NCBI GenBank assembly: GCA_003517965.1
Contig: DOZO01000039.1
Coordinates: forward strand, 38,641-76,661
Direction of reading: 5' to 3'
Length of the DNA stretch: 38,021 nucleotides
Origin: Desulfobulbaceae bacterium
GTDB taxonomy: Bacteria > Desulfobacterota > Desulfobulbia > Desulfobulbales > Desulfurivibrionaceae
Shown in pieces: positions 15,579 through 23,414 of the stretch. Numbering within the stretch: position 1 is the stretch's first letter; every line of letters begins with the position of its first letter. Under the pieces are notes generated by a model. The model worked only from the letters and a program-made list of their open reading frames with translations. It was not told where the DNA came from and did not search any database. The position numbers were made by a program, and so were the translations under genes.

Positions 15579-17363
15579 TTATTTCGCGGCAAGCATTCTC
15601 TTCCGCAAGCGGATGGTCTTGGGGGTTACTTCCACCAGCTCGTCATCATTGATGTAGGCGATGCAGTCTTCCAGGCTCATCTGCACTGGCGGGGTGAGAA
15701 CCACGTTTTCATCGGAGCCGGACGCACGCATGTTGGTGAGTTTCTTGCCCTTGGCCGGATTGACTACCATGTCCTGGTTGCGGGCGTTTTCGCCGATGAT
15801 CTGGCCGGTGTAGACCTTGTTGCCCGGGCCGAGGAACAGACGACCGCGATCCTGGAGGTTGAACAGGGCGTAGGCCACGGTGGTGCATGTTTCCATGCTG
15901 GTAAGCACCCCGTTGACTCGGTTGATGATGTCGCCGGCATAGGGGCCGTACTCGGCAAAAACGTAGTTCATCATGCCCAGCCCCTTGGTGGCGGTCATGA
16001 ATTCTGAGCGATAGCCCAGCAACCCTCGGGTGGGAATTTTATAGACCAGCCGGTTCATACCGTTTGCCTGGCTCATCTCCTGCATCTGTCCTCTGAGAAT
16101 CCCCAGCCGTTCGATTACCGCTCCGGCGTATTGTTCGTCCACATCAACGGTCAGTTCCTCGTAAGGCTCCAGAGTGACTCCGTCAACCTGTTTCATGATG
16201 ACCTGCGGCCGGGTAACCTGGAGCTCGAAGCCCTCGCGGCGCATCTTTTCAATAAGGATGGAAAGGTGCAGCTCCCCTCGACCGGACACAACATAGCCAA
16301 CGCCTTCGGCCATGGGTTCAACCCGGAGGGCCACGTCGGCAAGGGTCTCGCGGCGTAACCGTTCTTCGATATGACGGGAGGTGACGAATTTTCCTTCCAG
16401 CCCGGCAAAGGGTGAATCGTTGGGAATGAAATTCATCGAGATGGTCGGCGGATCGATCTCGATCAGGGGCATTGGCATGGGGTTGTCCGCATCGGTGAAG
16501 GTTACGCCAACGGTAACATCGTCCATGCCTGCCACGGCAACCAGCTCGCCAACCCCGGCTGAATCGATGGATACTTTTTTGTCGGATTCGAAGCGGAAGA
16601 TCTTGGTGAGTCGTGCCGAGTGGACGCTACCGTCGCGCTTGACTACGGCAATGGGCTTGTTGATGCTCAGGGTGCCGTTGATTACCTTGCCGATGCCGAG
16701 TCGCCCAAGATAGGGGGAGTGGTCCAGGGAGCTGACCTGCATCTGCAGGGGAGCGTTGGGATCACCTGAGGGCGCGGGTATATGGGCGGCGATCAGCTGG
16801 GAGATCGGCACCATGTCGGTGGATTCATCGCTGAGGTGATGTTTGGCGTAGCCCTGTTTGGCCGAGGCATAGACCACCGGGAAATCCAGCAGGTGATCCG
16901 GGGCCTCAAGTTTGACAAAGAGGTCGAAAACCTGATCAACCACCCATTCGCAGCGGGCGGCTGGCTTGTCGATCTTGTTGATTACCACAATGATGCGCAA
17001 CCCTGCGGCCAGAGCCTTTTTCAAGACAAAATAGGTCTGGGGCATGGGGCCTTCCTGGGCGTCAACCAGAAGGAGACAGCCGTCGGCCATGCGCAGCACC
17101 CGTTCCACCTGGCCACCGAAGTCGGCATGTCCGGGGGTATCGATGATGTTGATCCAGTAGTCCTTGTAGCAATATGAGCCATTTTTGGCGGTGATGGTTA
17201 TGCCGCGTTCTTTTTCCAGATCCATGGAATCCATGAGGCGTTCGGCTACTTCCTGATTTTCCCGGAACATGCCGCTTTGCTGGAACAGTTGATCGACCAG
17301 GGTGGTTTTTCCATGGTCAACGTGGGCGATGATGGCGACGTTTCTGATTTTACTTTGATCCAT
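15579..17363 (-). CDS. typA: Ribosome-associated GTPase TypA/BipA
   Basis: This translational GTPase of 594 residues from ATG 17363 acts at the ribosome, in 50S assembly and stress adaptation. Motifs in order are NVAIIAHVDHGKTT (G1), ERGITI (switch I/G2), DTPGHADFGGQVER (G3) and NKIDKPAAR (G4). The EF-G-like domains and the TypA-specific C-terminal domain (for example NRVNGVLTSMETCTTVAYAL) follow. The frame extends upstream to 17459, but GGAAAG lies ten bases before ATG 17363, and the extra N-terminal residues do not look like family sequence; ATG 17381 is the other option. It is transcribed away from the dcw cluster and ends at the bidirectional terminator. Confidence 0.96.
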   Translation of the reverse strand: MDQSKIRNVAIIAHVDHGKTTLVDQLFQQSGMFRENQEVAERLMDSMDLEKERGITITAKNGSYCYKDYWINIIDTPGHADFGGQVERVLRMADGCLLLVDAQEGPMPQTYFVLKKALAAGLRIIVVINKIDKPAARCEWVVDQVFDLFVKLEAPDHLLDFPVVYASAKQGYAKHHLSDESTDMVPISQLIAAHIPAPSGDPNAPLQMQVSSLDHSPYLGRLGIGKVINGTLSINKPIAVVKRDGSVHSARLTKIFRFESDKKVSIDSAGVGELVAVAGMDDVTVGVTFTDADNPMPMPLIEIDPPTISMNFIPNDSPFAGLEGKFVTSRHIEERLRRETLADVALRVEPMAEGVGYVVSGRGELHLSILIEKMRREGFELQVTRPQVIMKQVDGVTLEPYEELTVDVDEQYAGAVIERLGILRGQMQEMSQANGMNRLVYKIPTRGLLGYRSEFMTATKGLGMMNYVFAEYGPYAGDIINRVNGVLTSMETCTTVAYALFNLQDRGRLFLGPGNKVYTGQIIGENARNQDMVVNPAKGKKLTNMRASGSDENVVLTPPVQMSLEDCIAYINDDELVEVTPKTIRLRKRMLAAK

Positions 17364-17714
17364 AACTTTTTGACTTTCCATGAAGAAGGGTTCGTTCCCG
17401 GTTTGGGAAAAAAAGAGGCACCTTAAATGAAAGTTGGGGGAAAGGCAAGGAAAAACCAAAAAATCAGCGAGATAAAGAGTTGGAGCTTATTTTGCCCTGG
17501 TTTTGCCAGAGAGGATAATTTGTTTTGAAAAATATGATTTGTGGCAAAAAAATACCCCACCGAGCCCTACAAAAAAATATTTAAAGAGAGTAAATAGTGG
17601 TGATCGTCCATGACGATACTTTATGTGGTGTTTGTTTGTTTAAGTACACCTATATGTGGTATTTTTTATGATTCAGGAGGGTAGAGATAATAGATGCTCA
17701 AGCTTGTTTTTTAC

Positions 17715-17744
17715 TTGACACTGCTCTGTTTTTTTCACTATAAA
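17715..17744 (+). promoter_or_regulatory. Strong sigma70-type promoter for the dcw cluster
   Basis: A perfect -35 hexamer TTGACA (17715-17720) is followed after 18 bases by TATAAA (17739-17744). Transcription would start around 17750, directly before the operator-like repeats and 45 bases before the mraZ start. It is the best promoter-like sequence seen in the window. Confidence 0.8.
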
Positions 17745-17754
17745 GAACACAAGG

Positions 17755-17789
17755 TGGTGTAAAGTGGGTAATAGGGGAGCAAGGGGGTG
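17755..17789 (+). promoter_or_regulatory. Candidate MraZ operator: 10-bp-periodic TGGGN-like repeats
   Basis: G-rich pentamers recur with an exact 10-base period: TGGTG (17755), TGGGT (17765), GGGAG (17775) and GGGTG (17785). In E. coli and other bacteria, MraZ binds direct TGGGN repeats spaced by five bases near its own promoter. Position, period and neighbour fit autoregulation. The array also overlaps the mraZ ribosome site (AAGGGGG). Direct binding is inferred. Confidence 0.65.
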
Positions 17790-17794
17790 TTGGT

Positions 17795-18271
17795 GTGGAT
17801 GAAGGGGTTGTAAAAAGTCCAGTCTGCCGTTTTCGTAGTCGCTCTGAGCATCTCCTTGATGCGAAAGGCAGGCTGAATATCGCGACCAGATTTCGTGAGT
17901 CCTTGCGCTGTTTAGGCGAGGAGCGGCTTATGCTTACTCCCTGGCGCAACTGTATCCGGGCTTATTCGCTGCCGGAGTGGGAAGAGTTGGAGATGTCCCT
18001 GACCGCGCCAGGCCCTAAAAGTCCGGAAACAGTCAAACTGGTTCGTTATATGATCGGTGGCGCCGAGGAATGCGTGCTGGACAAGCAGGGGAGAATTTTG
18101 CTTCCCGCAACTCTGCGAGAGGATTGCCGCATCAAGAAGGATGTCGTGGTGAGCGGCATGATTGCCTATTTTGAAATCTGGGACAAGGAAGTCTGGGCGG
18201 CTGAGAGTAAACCGACCGTTGATGATTTTCATAATTTTGAACAGGTGCTTCTTGAAACTGGTAGGTTCTGA
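17795..18271 (+). CDS. mraZ: Transcriptional regulator MraZ
   Basis: This 158-residue AbrB/SpoVT-fold protein is the first gene of the cluster. Two tandem MraZ domains are visible, each with the DxxxR-type signature: LDAKGRLNIATRFRE near residues 27-41 and LDKQGRILLPATLRE around 94-108. MraZ forms ring-shaped oligomers that bind repeats upstream of their own operon, usually as a repressor. The GTG at 17795 has AAGGGGG seven bases upstream. The N-terminus is a few residues longer than in most MraZ proteins, so a later start cannot be excluded, though no ATG is available before the first domain. The stop lies six bases before rsmH. Confidence 0.95.
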   Translation: MDEGVVKSPVCRFRSRSEHLLDAKGRLNIATRFRESLRCLGEERLMLTPWRNCIRAYSLPEWEELEMSLTAPGPKSPETVKLVRYMIGGAEECVLDKQGRILLPATLREDCRIKKDVVVSGMIAYFEIWDKEVWAAESKPTVDDFHNFEQVLLETGRF

Positions 18272-18277
18272 TTCGGT

Positions 18278-19165
18278 ATGCAGCCATCTCATCTCCCGGT
18301 CATGCTCGAGGAAGTGGTCGCCTGCCTGGCTCCGGTGGATGGGGGTTTATATGTTGATGGCAACTTGGGCCTTGGGGGTCATACGGAAAGAATTCTTGAG
18401 CTTTCCGGACCCAGTGGTCGGGTTGTGGGGTTTGACTGTGATGCGGCGGCTCTGACCCTGGCGCAGGAACGGTTGGCGAGGTTTGGTGACCGTATCCTGT
18501 TTGTGCATGAGAATTTTACCTCGATAAAGGAGACCCTGATGGAGCTTGGCATTGGCAAGATCGATGGCCTGCTGCTCGATCTGGGTCTTTCTTCTTTGCA
18601 GCTTGATGAAAGTGGGCGCGGGTTCAGCTTTAAAGGCAGCGAGCCGCTTGATATGCGGATGGATCAGCGCCAGACCACTACTGCTGCTCAGCTTGTTAAT
18701 GAGGCCTCTCAGGAAGAGTTGGCGGATATTTTTTTCTATTATGGCGAAGAGTGTCAGGCAAGAAGGATTGCCGAGAAGATTGTAGAACAACGCCGGAAAG
18801 AGAAAATTATTTTCACTGATCAGCTTGTCACCCTGGTGGATCAGGCTATTCCTAAACGGTTTCATCCCAAGAAAATTCATGTGGCCACTAAAGTTTTTCA
18901 GGCCTTGCGCATCGCCGTTAACCGCGAACTTGACAGTCTTGAGCAGGTTTTGGCCGATGGCGCTCTCCTGCTTGCGCCCGGCGCCAGATTTTGTGTCATC
19001 TCTTTTCATTCCCTTGAGGATCGTCTGGTAAAGCAGGCCTTCCGGGAAAATCATCTGCTGGAAGTAGTTACCCCCAAACCTCTTACTCCAGGGCGCGCTG
19101 AATGCCTGCGCAACCCCAGAGCAAGAAGCGCCAAGCTGCGGGTGGCGGCAAGAGGAATAAATTAG
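18278..19165 (+). CDS. rsmH: 16S rRNA (cytosine-1402-N4)-methyltransferase RsmH (MraW)
   Basis: This 295-residue SAM-dependent methyltransferase modifies C1402 in the ribosomal P site. Typical features are MLEEVVACLAP at the N-terminus, the SAM-binding segment DGNLGLGGHTERIL (most relatives read DATLGxGGH, so the Asn-Leu pair is slightly unusual), LLLDLGLSSLQLDESGRGFSF, and SFHSLEDRLVKQAFR near the C-terminus, followed by the basic RSAKLRVAAR tail. The position after mraZ is the standard dcw order. The ribosome site is weak, which suggests coupling to mraZ, whose stop is only six bases before the ATG. Confidence 0.97.
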   Translation: MQPSHLPVMLEEVVACLAPVDGGLYVDGNLGLGGHTERILELSGPSGRVVGFDCDAAALTLAQERLARFGDRILFVHENFTSIKETLMELGIGKIDGLLLDLGLSSLQLDESGRGFSFKGSEPLDMRMDQRQTTTAAQLVNEASQEELADIFFYYGEECQARRIAEKIVEQRRKEKIIFTDQLVTLVDQAIPKRFHPKKIHVATKVFQALRIAVNRELDSLEQVLADGALLLAPGARFCVISFHSLEDRLVKQAFRENHLLEVVTPKPLTPGRAECLRNPRARSAKLRVAARGIN

Positions 19166-19215
19166 GAGCCGTGGAGAAGGCACTTTGCTTCCCGAAGAAT
19201 TTCGTTACGGCTCCT
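19164..19215 (+). promoter_or_regulatory. Long-loop hairpin enclosing a ribosome site before ftsL
   Basis: AGGAGCCGT (19164-19172) pairs perfectly with ACGGCTCCT (19207-19215), two bases before the ATG at 19217. The left arm contains a good Shine-Dalgarno sequence (AGGAG) that precedes a GTG at 19171. This GTG opens a 24-codon frame ending at TAA 19243-19245, past the annotated ftsL start. The stem would hide that ribosome site, so this may be a leader or translation-control element. The pairing is seen; the function is inferred. Confidence 0.45.
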
Positions 19216-19216
19216 T

Positions 19217-19606
19217 ATGCCGTTCAGGTCATTACAAGATGGTAACTTTATTCAGGACGGCTTAGTGCGCGATTATTCTAAAAAATATTCCAATGTTATT
19301 GGTGGCCGGCAGAAGATTTCTGTGAACCGGCCGGGCGGACCGGAGGAGCAGCCTTTTCGGATTATTGGAGTAGTGACGATTGTCGCCATGCTGCTGGGAG
19401 TGGTCAGCAGTATGTGGTTCGGCGTTGCTTTGCGGGACGGCCTGGAAGGGCTGGGTAAAGGTAAGCAGGAAAATATTGAACTTAGCGCCGTCAAGGCGAG
19501 GCTCTCCGCAGAAAAAGAAGCGTTGCTACAACAGAAAATAATCGAGACTGCGGCAGAGGGATTGGGTTTGTTCCCGCCCTCCGAGAATCAGAAGAGAAAG
19601 CCATAA
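19217..19606 (+). CDS. ftsL: FtsL-like septum protein
   Basis: This 129-residue bitopic membrane protein sits in the ftsL position between rsmH and the ftsI-like gene. A cytoplasmic N-terminus of about 46 residues is followed by one membrane helix (about 47-72) and a short periplasmic helix with a coiled-coil pattern (ENIELSAVKARLSAEKEALL). It ends with AAEGLGLFPPSE, which resembles the xxLGLxxP motif near the end of FtsL. FtsL bridges FtsQ/FtsB to FtsW/FtsI. Sequence conservation is low, so the call rests on position and topology. ATG 19217 lacks a ribosome site; GTG 19265 has AGGA seven bases upstream and may be the true start (113 residues). Confidence 0.85.
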   Translation: MPFRSLQDGNFIQDGLVRDYSKKYSNVIGGRQKISVNRPGGPEEQPFRIIGVVTIVAMLLGVVSSMWFGVALRDGLEGLGKGKQENIELSAVKARLSAEKEALLQQKIIETAAEGLGLFPPSENQKRKP

Positions 19607-19614
19607 GATCGGAC

Positions 19615-21633
19615 ATGCGAAAACGGGCAATTGTGGAAAAAGACAGACGTCCGGCCATGGTGGCAGGAGTCCTCATGTTGTTGGCCGTGGTACTCGCGGT
19701 AGTGGTCATAGGAAATCAGTTTGGGGGGAAGGTTGAGGGACGGACGCAAGGTGGCGGAGGAAAAGAGGAGCTGGTAAATGCTGCCACAGGCAGTGGTCGG
19801 AGAAATATTTATGATCGGAACTTTATGGAGCTGGCTGTGAGTTTTCAACGCAGTTCCCTGTATGTAAGGCCCTTGGAGCTTGAGGATCCTGAGATAGTTG
19901 CCCGTGAGGTCGCAAAAATTCTTGAAGTGGATGAAAAAATTATTCTTTTGGCTCTGAAGGGTGAAAGAAGCTTTGTCTGGCTTGGCCGGGATATTCCCCG
20001 GGAGAAAGCGTTAAGAATCGCGGAACTCAATTTAAAAGGGATGTATCGCATCAACCAGGTACAGAGATTTTATCCGGGAAATCAGCTAGCCGCCCATGTG
20101 CTGGGGTTTTTAAAGGACGAGCAGGGGTTAGCGGGGGTCGAGTTTTATTACGATAGTGTTCTGCGCGGCGGCGGGGTCTATGAGCCAAAACTGGCCGCGG
20201 CCGGGGTGAATAAAAAAATAGCTGAGGGGAGTGACAGCGCCAGTCTTATTCTGACCCTTGATATTCATTTACAGAATATCCTGGAACAGAAATTGAAAGG
20301 CCTTATGGCAAATACGGGAAGCAAATCAGGAGTGGCTGTGCTCATGGCTCCGAATACCGGTGAGATTATCGGCTTGGCCAGTCTGCCGGATTATGATCCT
20401 AACCGGTTTTGGGAATTCAGCGCCGAGGCTCATAGAAATAGGGCCATTGATAATATCCTTGATCTTGGGGTAATGGATCGTCTGTTTCAGGCCGCTGCTG
20501 TTATGGAGAACATGATTGCCCAGGGGAAAAACAGGATGCCGGAAAACGATGCTGGCACGGAAACGGAAGCGGTTCAACGAACCTCCTGGAACGCAGTGCA
20601 GGATGGCAGGTATATTTCCGCGGAGGGGGTTGACTTTGCACAGATCTTGTCGGAGCCTTCTGATTTTAACGCTTTCGCCGACAGAATCGGCTTGACCGCA
20701 AAGGGTGAGATTGATTTACCCGAGGCTTTGTTTGCTTCAAAAAATGTGCATGTCGATTCGGCAAACAAGAACGCTGGCATTCAGGCCCCTCTATCTAAGT
20801 TGGCAAAGTCCATGCTGCCGCCGATGGATAAGGATGCGGTTTTGACAGCAACCCCTCTGGCGTTGTTGTCATCATTTTGTCGGCTGATTAATGGAGGGCA
20901 GGTGATGATACCTCATGTCCTCCGCGGTGTCTGGCAGGGAGAGCAGTTGTGGGATGTGCCGGTTCGGCAGAGAATTGGCGAGTTTGTGGTGCGGCCGGCA
21001 GTAAGTGCGGCCATGCGCAGCGAAATGAAGAAGGTTGCAGGGGCTGAGAGGGATGATTTTATTATTGAATCGTTGCGGCAAAAAGATTTTGCTCCGCCGG
21101 CCCAGGCAAAAACAACAGGAGCAAAAGGAGCGCAGTCGGCAAAGGAAAGTGGTGCAAACACGGTACCGGTTCAGCCGGGGATGGAAAGTATCCTTCTGGG
21201 TATGGCCCCGGTAGAAGATCCTGAAATAGCTATAATTGTTGTCCTTGATGGGGCACATATTGATCCGTTGGCTAAATCGCCGGTTCGAAATATTGCTGAA
21301 GAAATGATGGCGCAGGTCAGAACATCTTTACGTAACAAGGTTATCCCCCCTACTGGCAAGGAACTGGCGGTGCGTGAAAGAGGCTATTATAAAAAAATGG
21401 CAATGATTCAAGCCAATGCCACTCTGCCTGCGGCGTTGGCTCAAGGGCCGCAGAGTTTGGTCATGCCCAATGTGCTGGGCCTGAGCGGGCGTAAGGCGTT
21501 GCAGACGCTGCAACCGTATGGGGTGAGATTGCAGATAGCCGGGTCGGGGCAGGTGTCCAGTCAATATCCTCTGGCCGGAACCGTTATACGTGGGGCTGAA
21601 CATGGTGTATTGCACCTGAAAGCAATGCAGTAA
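19615..21633 (+). CDS. FtsI-like class B penicillin-binding protein lacking all catalytic motifs, with C-terminal PASTA domain
   Basis: This 672-residue protein has an N-terminal membrane anchor (about residues 13-33). The class B dimerisation domain includes GRRNIYDRNFMELAVS (61-76) and RFYPGNQLAAHVLGF (151-165). The transpeptidase-like fold begins with LILTLDIHLQ (211-220) and continues with GVAVLMAPNTGEIIGLAS, then NRAIDNILDLGVMDRLF (275-291). In active FtsI this last segment reads like YEPGSTFK; here the nucleophilic Ser is Val286 and the Lys is Arg289. The SxN region reads ILSEPSDF, and the KTG strand is replaced by a low-complexity stretch (about 496-515). A PASTA domain (about 614-668) closes the protein. 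The frame is unbroken, so this is a pseudo-enzyme, not a frameshifted gene. It probably keeps a structural divisome role. Confidence 0.85.
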   Translation: MRKRAIVEKDRRPAMVAGVLMLLAVVLAVVVIGNQFGGKVEGRTQGGGGKEELVNAATGSGRRNIYDRNFMELAVSFQRSSLYVRPLELEDPEIVAREVAKILEVDEKIILLALKGERSFVWLGRDIPREKALRIAELNLKGMYRINQVQRFYPGNQLAAHVLGFLKDEQGLAGVEFYYDSVLRGGGVYEPKLAAAGVNKKIAEGSDSASLILTLDIHLQNILEQKLKGLMANTGSKSGVAVLMAPNTGEIIGLASLPDYDPNRFWEFSAEAHRNRAIDNILDLGVMDRLFQAAAVMENMIAQGKNRMPENDAGTETEAVQRTSWNAVQDGRYISAEGVDFAQILSEPSDFNAFADRIGLTAKGEIDLPEALFASKNVHVDSANKNAGIQAPLSKLAKSMLPPMDKDAVLTATPLALLSSFCRLINGGQVMIPHVLRGVWQGEQLWDVPVRQRIGEFVVRPAVSAAMRSEMKKVAGAERDDFIIESLRQKDFAPPAQAKTTGAKGAQSAKESGANTVPVQPGMESILLGMAPVEDPEIAIIVVLDGAHIDPLAKSPVRNIAEEMMAQVRTSLRNKVIPPTGKELAVRERGYYKKMAMIQANATLPAALAQGPQSLVMPNVLGLSGRKALQTLQPYGVRLQIAGSGQVSSQYPLAGTVIRGAEHGVLHLKAMQ

Positions 21634-21635
21634 CG

Positions 21636-21741
21636 GTAAATGTTCAGCAGCACCGCATCTGCGTTGTCATCGGTCTGCTCATGTGCAATAGCACACTTCG
21701 CAGGCCTCTTCCTATCATATGCGGCACTGCTGAACGTTTAC
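21636..21741. repeat. Complete copy of a 106-bp inverted-repeat element, after the ftsI-like gene
   Basis: The terminal inverted repeats of 22 bases (21636-21657 and 21720-21741) match except for a two-base internal mismatch at positions 16-17 and one at position 6 that would be a G-U wobble in RNA. The interior contains TGTGC-AATA-GCACA nested in CTGC...GCAG. It begins two bases after the stop codon. A second copy at 30801 has the same length and orientation, and differs at about nine positions. A 44-base central block is identical. It could be a REP/BIME-like or MITE-like element, or a structured RNA. Confidence 0.9.
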
Positions 21742-21818
21742 AGGTCTGAGGTGATCCTCAGTTTTTATCCTGAGAGGGGTAGTTGCCACTATTATAAGGA
21801 AAAAGTCGGATCTTGGTC

Positions 21819-23414
21819 ATGGGGAAAAACAATAGCCTTGCCGAAGTATCCTTACTGAAATTGGTTGAGGAGATGGAAATTTTGAATCTGGACAGGATGC
21901 AGGACAAAGCGATACGCAGTATTACCGCCGATTCCCGTCAGGCTGGCCCAGGTTCCTTGTTTGTCGCAGTTCAGGGGCTGACTGTGGATGGTCACGATTA
22001 TCTGGATGCGGCGGTAAAAAAAGGCTGTGCCGCCGTGCTGGTGGGCAAGGGGCGTTGTCGGGGATGGAAGCATAACAGGGTTGCCTGTCTTGAGACGATT
22101 GATACCTCAAAGGCCTTGGGGCGGGCGGCGGCTGGTTTTCATGGATATCCTGCCCGGCGGATGCTCATGCTCGGGATTACCGGCACCAACGGCAAAACCA
22201 CCACGACTTATCTTCTGGAGTCGATTATCCGGCAGGCCGGGGGCAACCCGGGGGTGATCGGTACCGTGAATTATCGGTACAATACGGTAGAGATTCCTGC
22301 TTCGTTTACTACCCCTGATCCGGTAAGCCTGCACCGGATATTGGCTGAGATGGCGGATAACGGCGTTACCCATGTCATTATGGAGGCCTCCTCTCATGCT
22401 CTTGAGCAAAAAAGGTTGGCGGGCATCCTCTTCGACGTGGTTCTTTTTACCAATCTGAGCCGGGATCATCTGGATTTTCATGGGGATATGGGCAGTTACT
22501 TTGCCAGCAAGAAGAGGCTCTTTACCGAGTACCTGAAGTCGGAGGGCCAGGCGATTGTCATCTATGATGAACAAAATGATCTCGATATCGATTGGGGTCG
22601 GCGATTAGTGGATGAATTGCGGGCTGATAAGACCTTGGGTTACACGGGGGAAAAGGGTCGAACCCTGGTGGATTGCGGTTTTTCTGGAACCAAGGTGTCA
22701 GTGCTTAAGACTCAGGAGAGTCTGGCGGGAACGTTTGCCAGTCTGGCAACCCCGAGCGGGGAATTGCAGATCCATTCCGATCTGGTTGGCACCTTTAACC
22801 TGAAAAATATTCTCGGCGCGGTGGGGGTGGCAGTGGCCTTGGGAATTTCCGGGGAAAAGATTGTGGCCGGACTGGCGCAAGCCCAGCCCGCGCCCGGACG
22901 CTTGGAGAGGGTGCAATCCCCTACTGGGGTCAGTGTCTTTGTTGACTTCGCTCATTCTCCTGATGCTCTGACCAATGTGCTGCAAACCATGCGTCGTCTT
23001 ACCAGTGGGCGCTTGATCGTGATTTTTGGCTGTGGTGGTGACCGCGATCGCGGGAAACGTCCCCTGATGGGTAAGGCTGCTGGATTGATGGCTGATGTGG
23101 TTGTGCTCACCTCGGATAATCCGCGTAGTGAAATACCGACCGATATCCTGCGGGATATTGAGGTGGGGCTGAAGGAAACCGCTCTGCCGCGTCTGCGTCT
23201 TGAGGCTATTTTGAAACATCAAGCACGGCAGGGCTATGATATTGTGCCATCCCGCCGGGAGGCAATCCGGGAAACTATCCGCCATGCCAGACCAGGTGAC
23301 GTGGTGCTGCTTTGCGGCAAGGGACACGAGACCTGCCAGATAACCCCGGAGGGGCGGTTCTTTTTTGATGACCGGCTTGAAGCCGCAGCCCAGGCGGCGG
23401 TGATTAAATGGTAA
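21819..23414 (+). CDS. murE: UDP-MurNAc-L-Ala-D-Glu : meso-diaminopimelate ligase MurE
   Basis: This cytoplasmic Mur ligase has 531 residues from ATG 21819; TTG 21813 is an alternative. The N-terminal substrate-binding domain contains ITADSRQAGPGSLFVA. The ATP-binding motif is GITGTNGKTTTTYLL, and the TTPDP and EASSHAL segments that follow are typical. The C-terminal domain carries GCGGDRDRGKRPLM and SDNPRSE; the DNPR motif indicates meso-diaminopimelate as the amino acid added. The gene follows the 106-bp repeat, and no clear ribosome site lies close to either start. Its end overlaps murF by seven bases. Confidence 0.97.
   Translation: MGKNNSLAEVSLLKLVEEMEILNLDRMQDKAIRSITADSRQAGPGSLFVAVQGLTVDGHDYLDAAVKKGCAAVLVGKGRCRGWKHNRVACLETIDTSKALGRAAAGFHGYPARRMLMLGITGTNGKTTTTYLLESIIRQAGGNPGVIGTVNYRYNTVEIPASFTTPDPVSLHRILAEMADNGVTHVIMEASSHALEQKRLAGILFDVVLFTNLSRDHLDFHGDMGSYFASKKRLFTEYLKSEGQAIVIYDEQNDLDIDWGRRLVDELRADKTLGYTGEKGRTLVDCGFSGTKVSVLKTQESLAGTFASLATPSGELQIHSDLVGTFNLKNILGAVGVAVALGISGEKIVAGLAQAQPAPGRLERVQSPTGVSVFVDFAHSPDALTNVLQTMRRLTSGRLIVIFGCGGDRDRGKRPLMGKAAGLMADVVVLTSDNPRSEIPTDILRDIEVGLKETALPRLRLEAILKHQARQGYDIVPSRREAIRETIRHARPGDVVLLCGKGHETCQITPEGRFFFDDRLEAAAQAAVIKW

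Larger units (their letters stand above)
17364..17794. promoter_or_regulatory. Divergent AT-rich regulatory region between typA and mraZ
   Basis: About 430 bases without a convincing gene. The part nearest mraZ holds a strong sigma70-type promoter and an operator-like repeat array (separate entries). The typA promoter must lie in the part around 17400-17560, but I cannot single out good -35/-10 boxes on that strand. The motif ATGTGGT occurs twice (around 17627-17660) and may be a further regulator site. Confidence 0.6.

Noticed and set aside
17694..17762. 22-codon leader ORF (MLKLVFYLTL...) behind AGGAGGG upstream of mraZ
   Set aside because: It spans the strong promoter at 17715-17744, so most transcripts would start inside or after it. 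It is probably chance.
20500..21150. KTTG at residues 499-502 of the FtsI-like protein as a surviving KTG motif
   Set aside because: It sits in a low-complexity Ala/Lys stretch with an inserted Thr, lacks the preceding hydrophobic strand, and neither the SxxK serine nor lysine survives to work with it.
19615..21633. FtsI-like gene as a frameshifted or recently broken gene
   Set aside because: The frame is continuous over 672 codons, with conserved class B features before and after the catalytic positions and a good PASTA domain at the end.
21640..21858. 72-codon frame crossing the repeat after the ftsI-like gene
   Set aside because: It reads through the inverted-repeat element and into murE in the wrong frame, with no ribosome site and no family resemblance.
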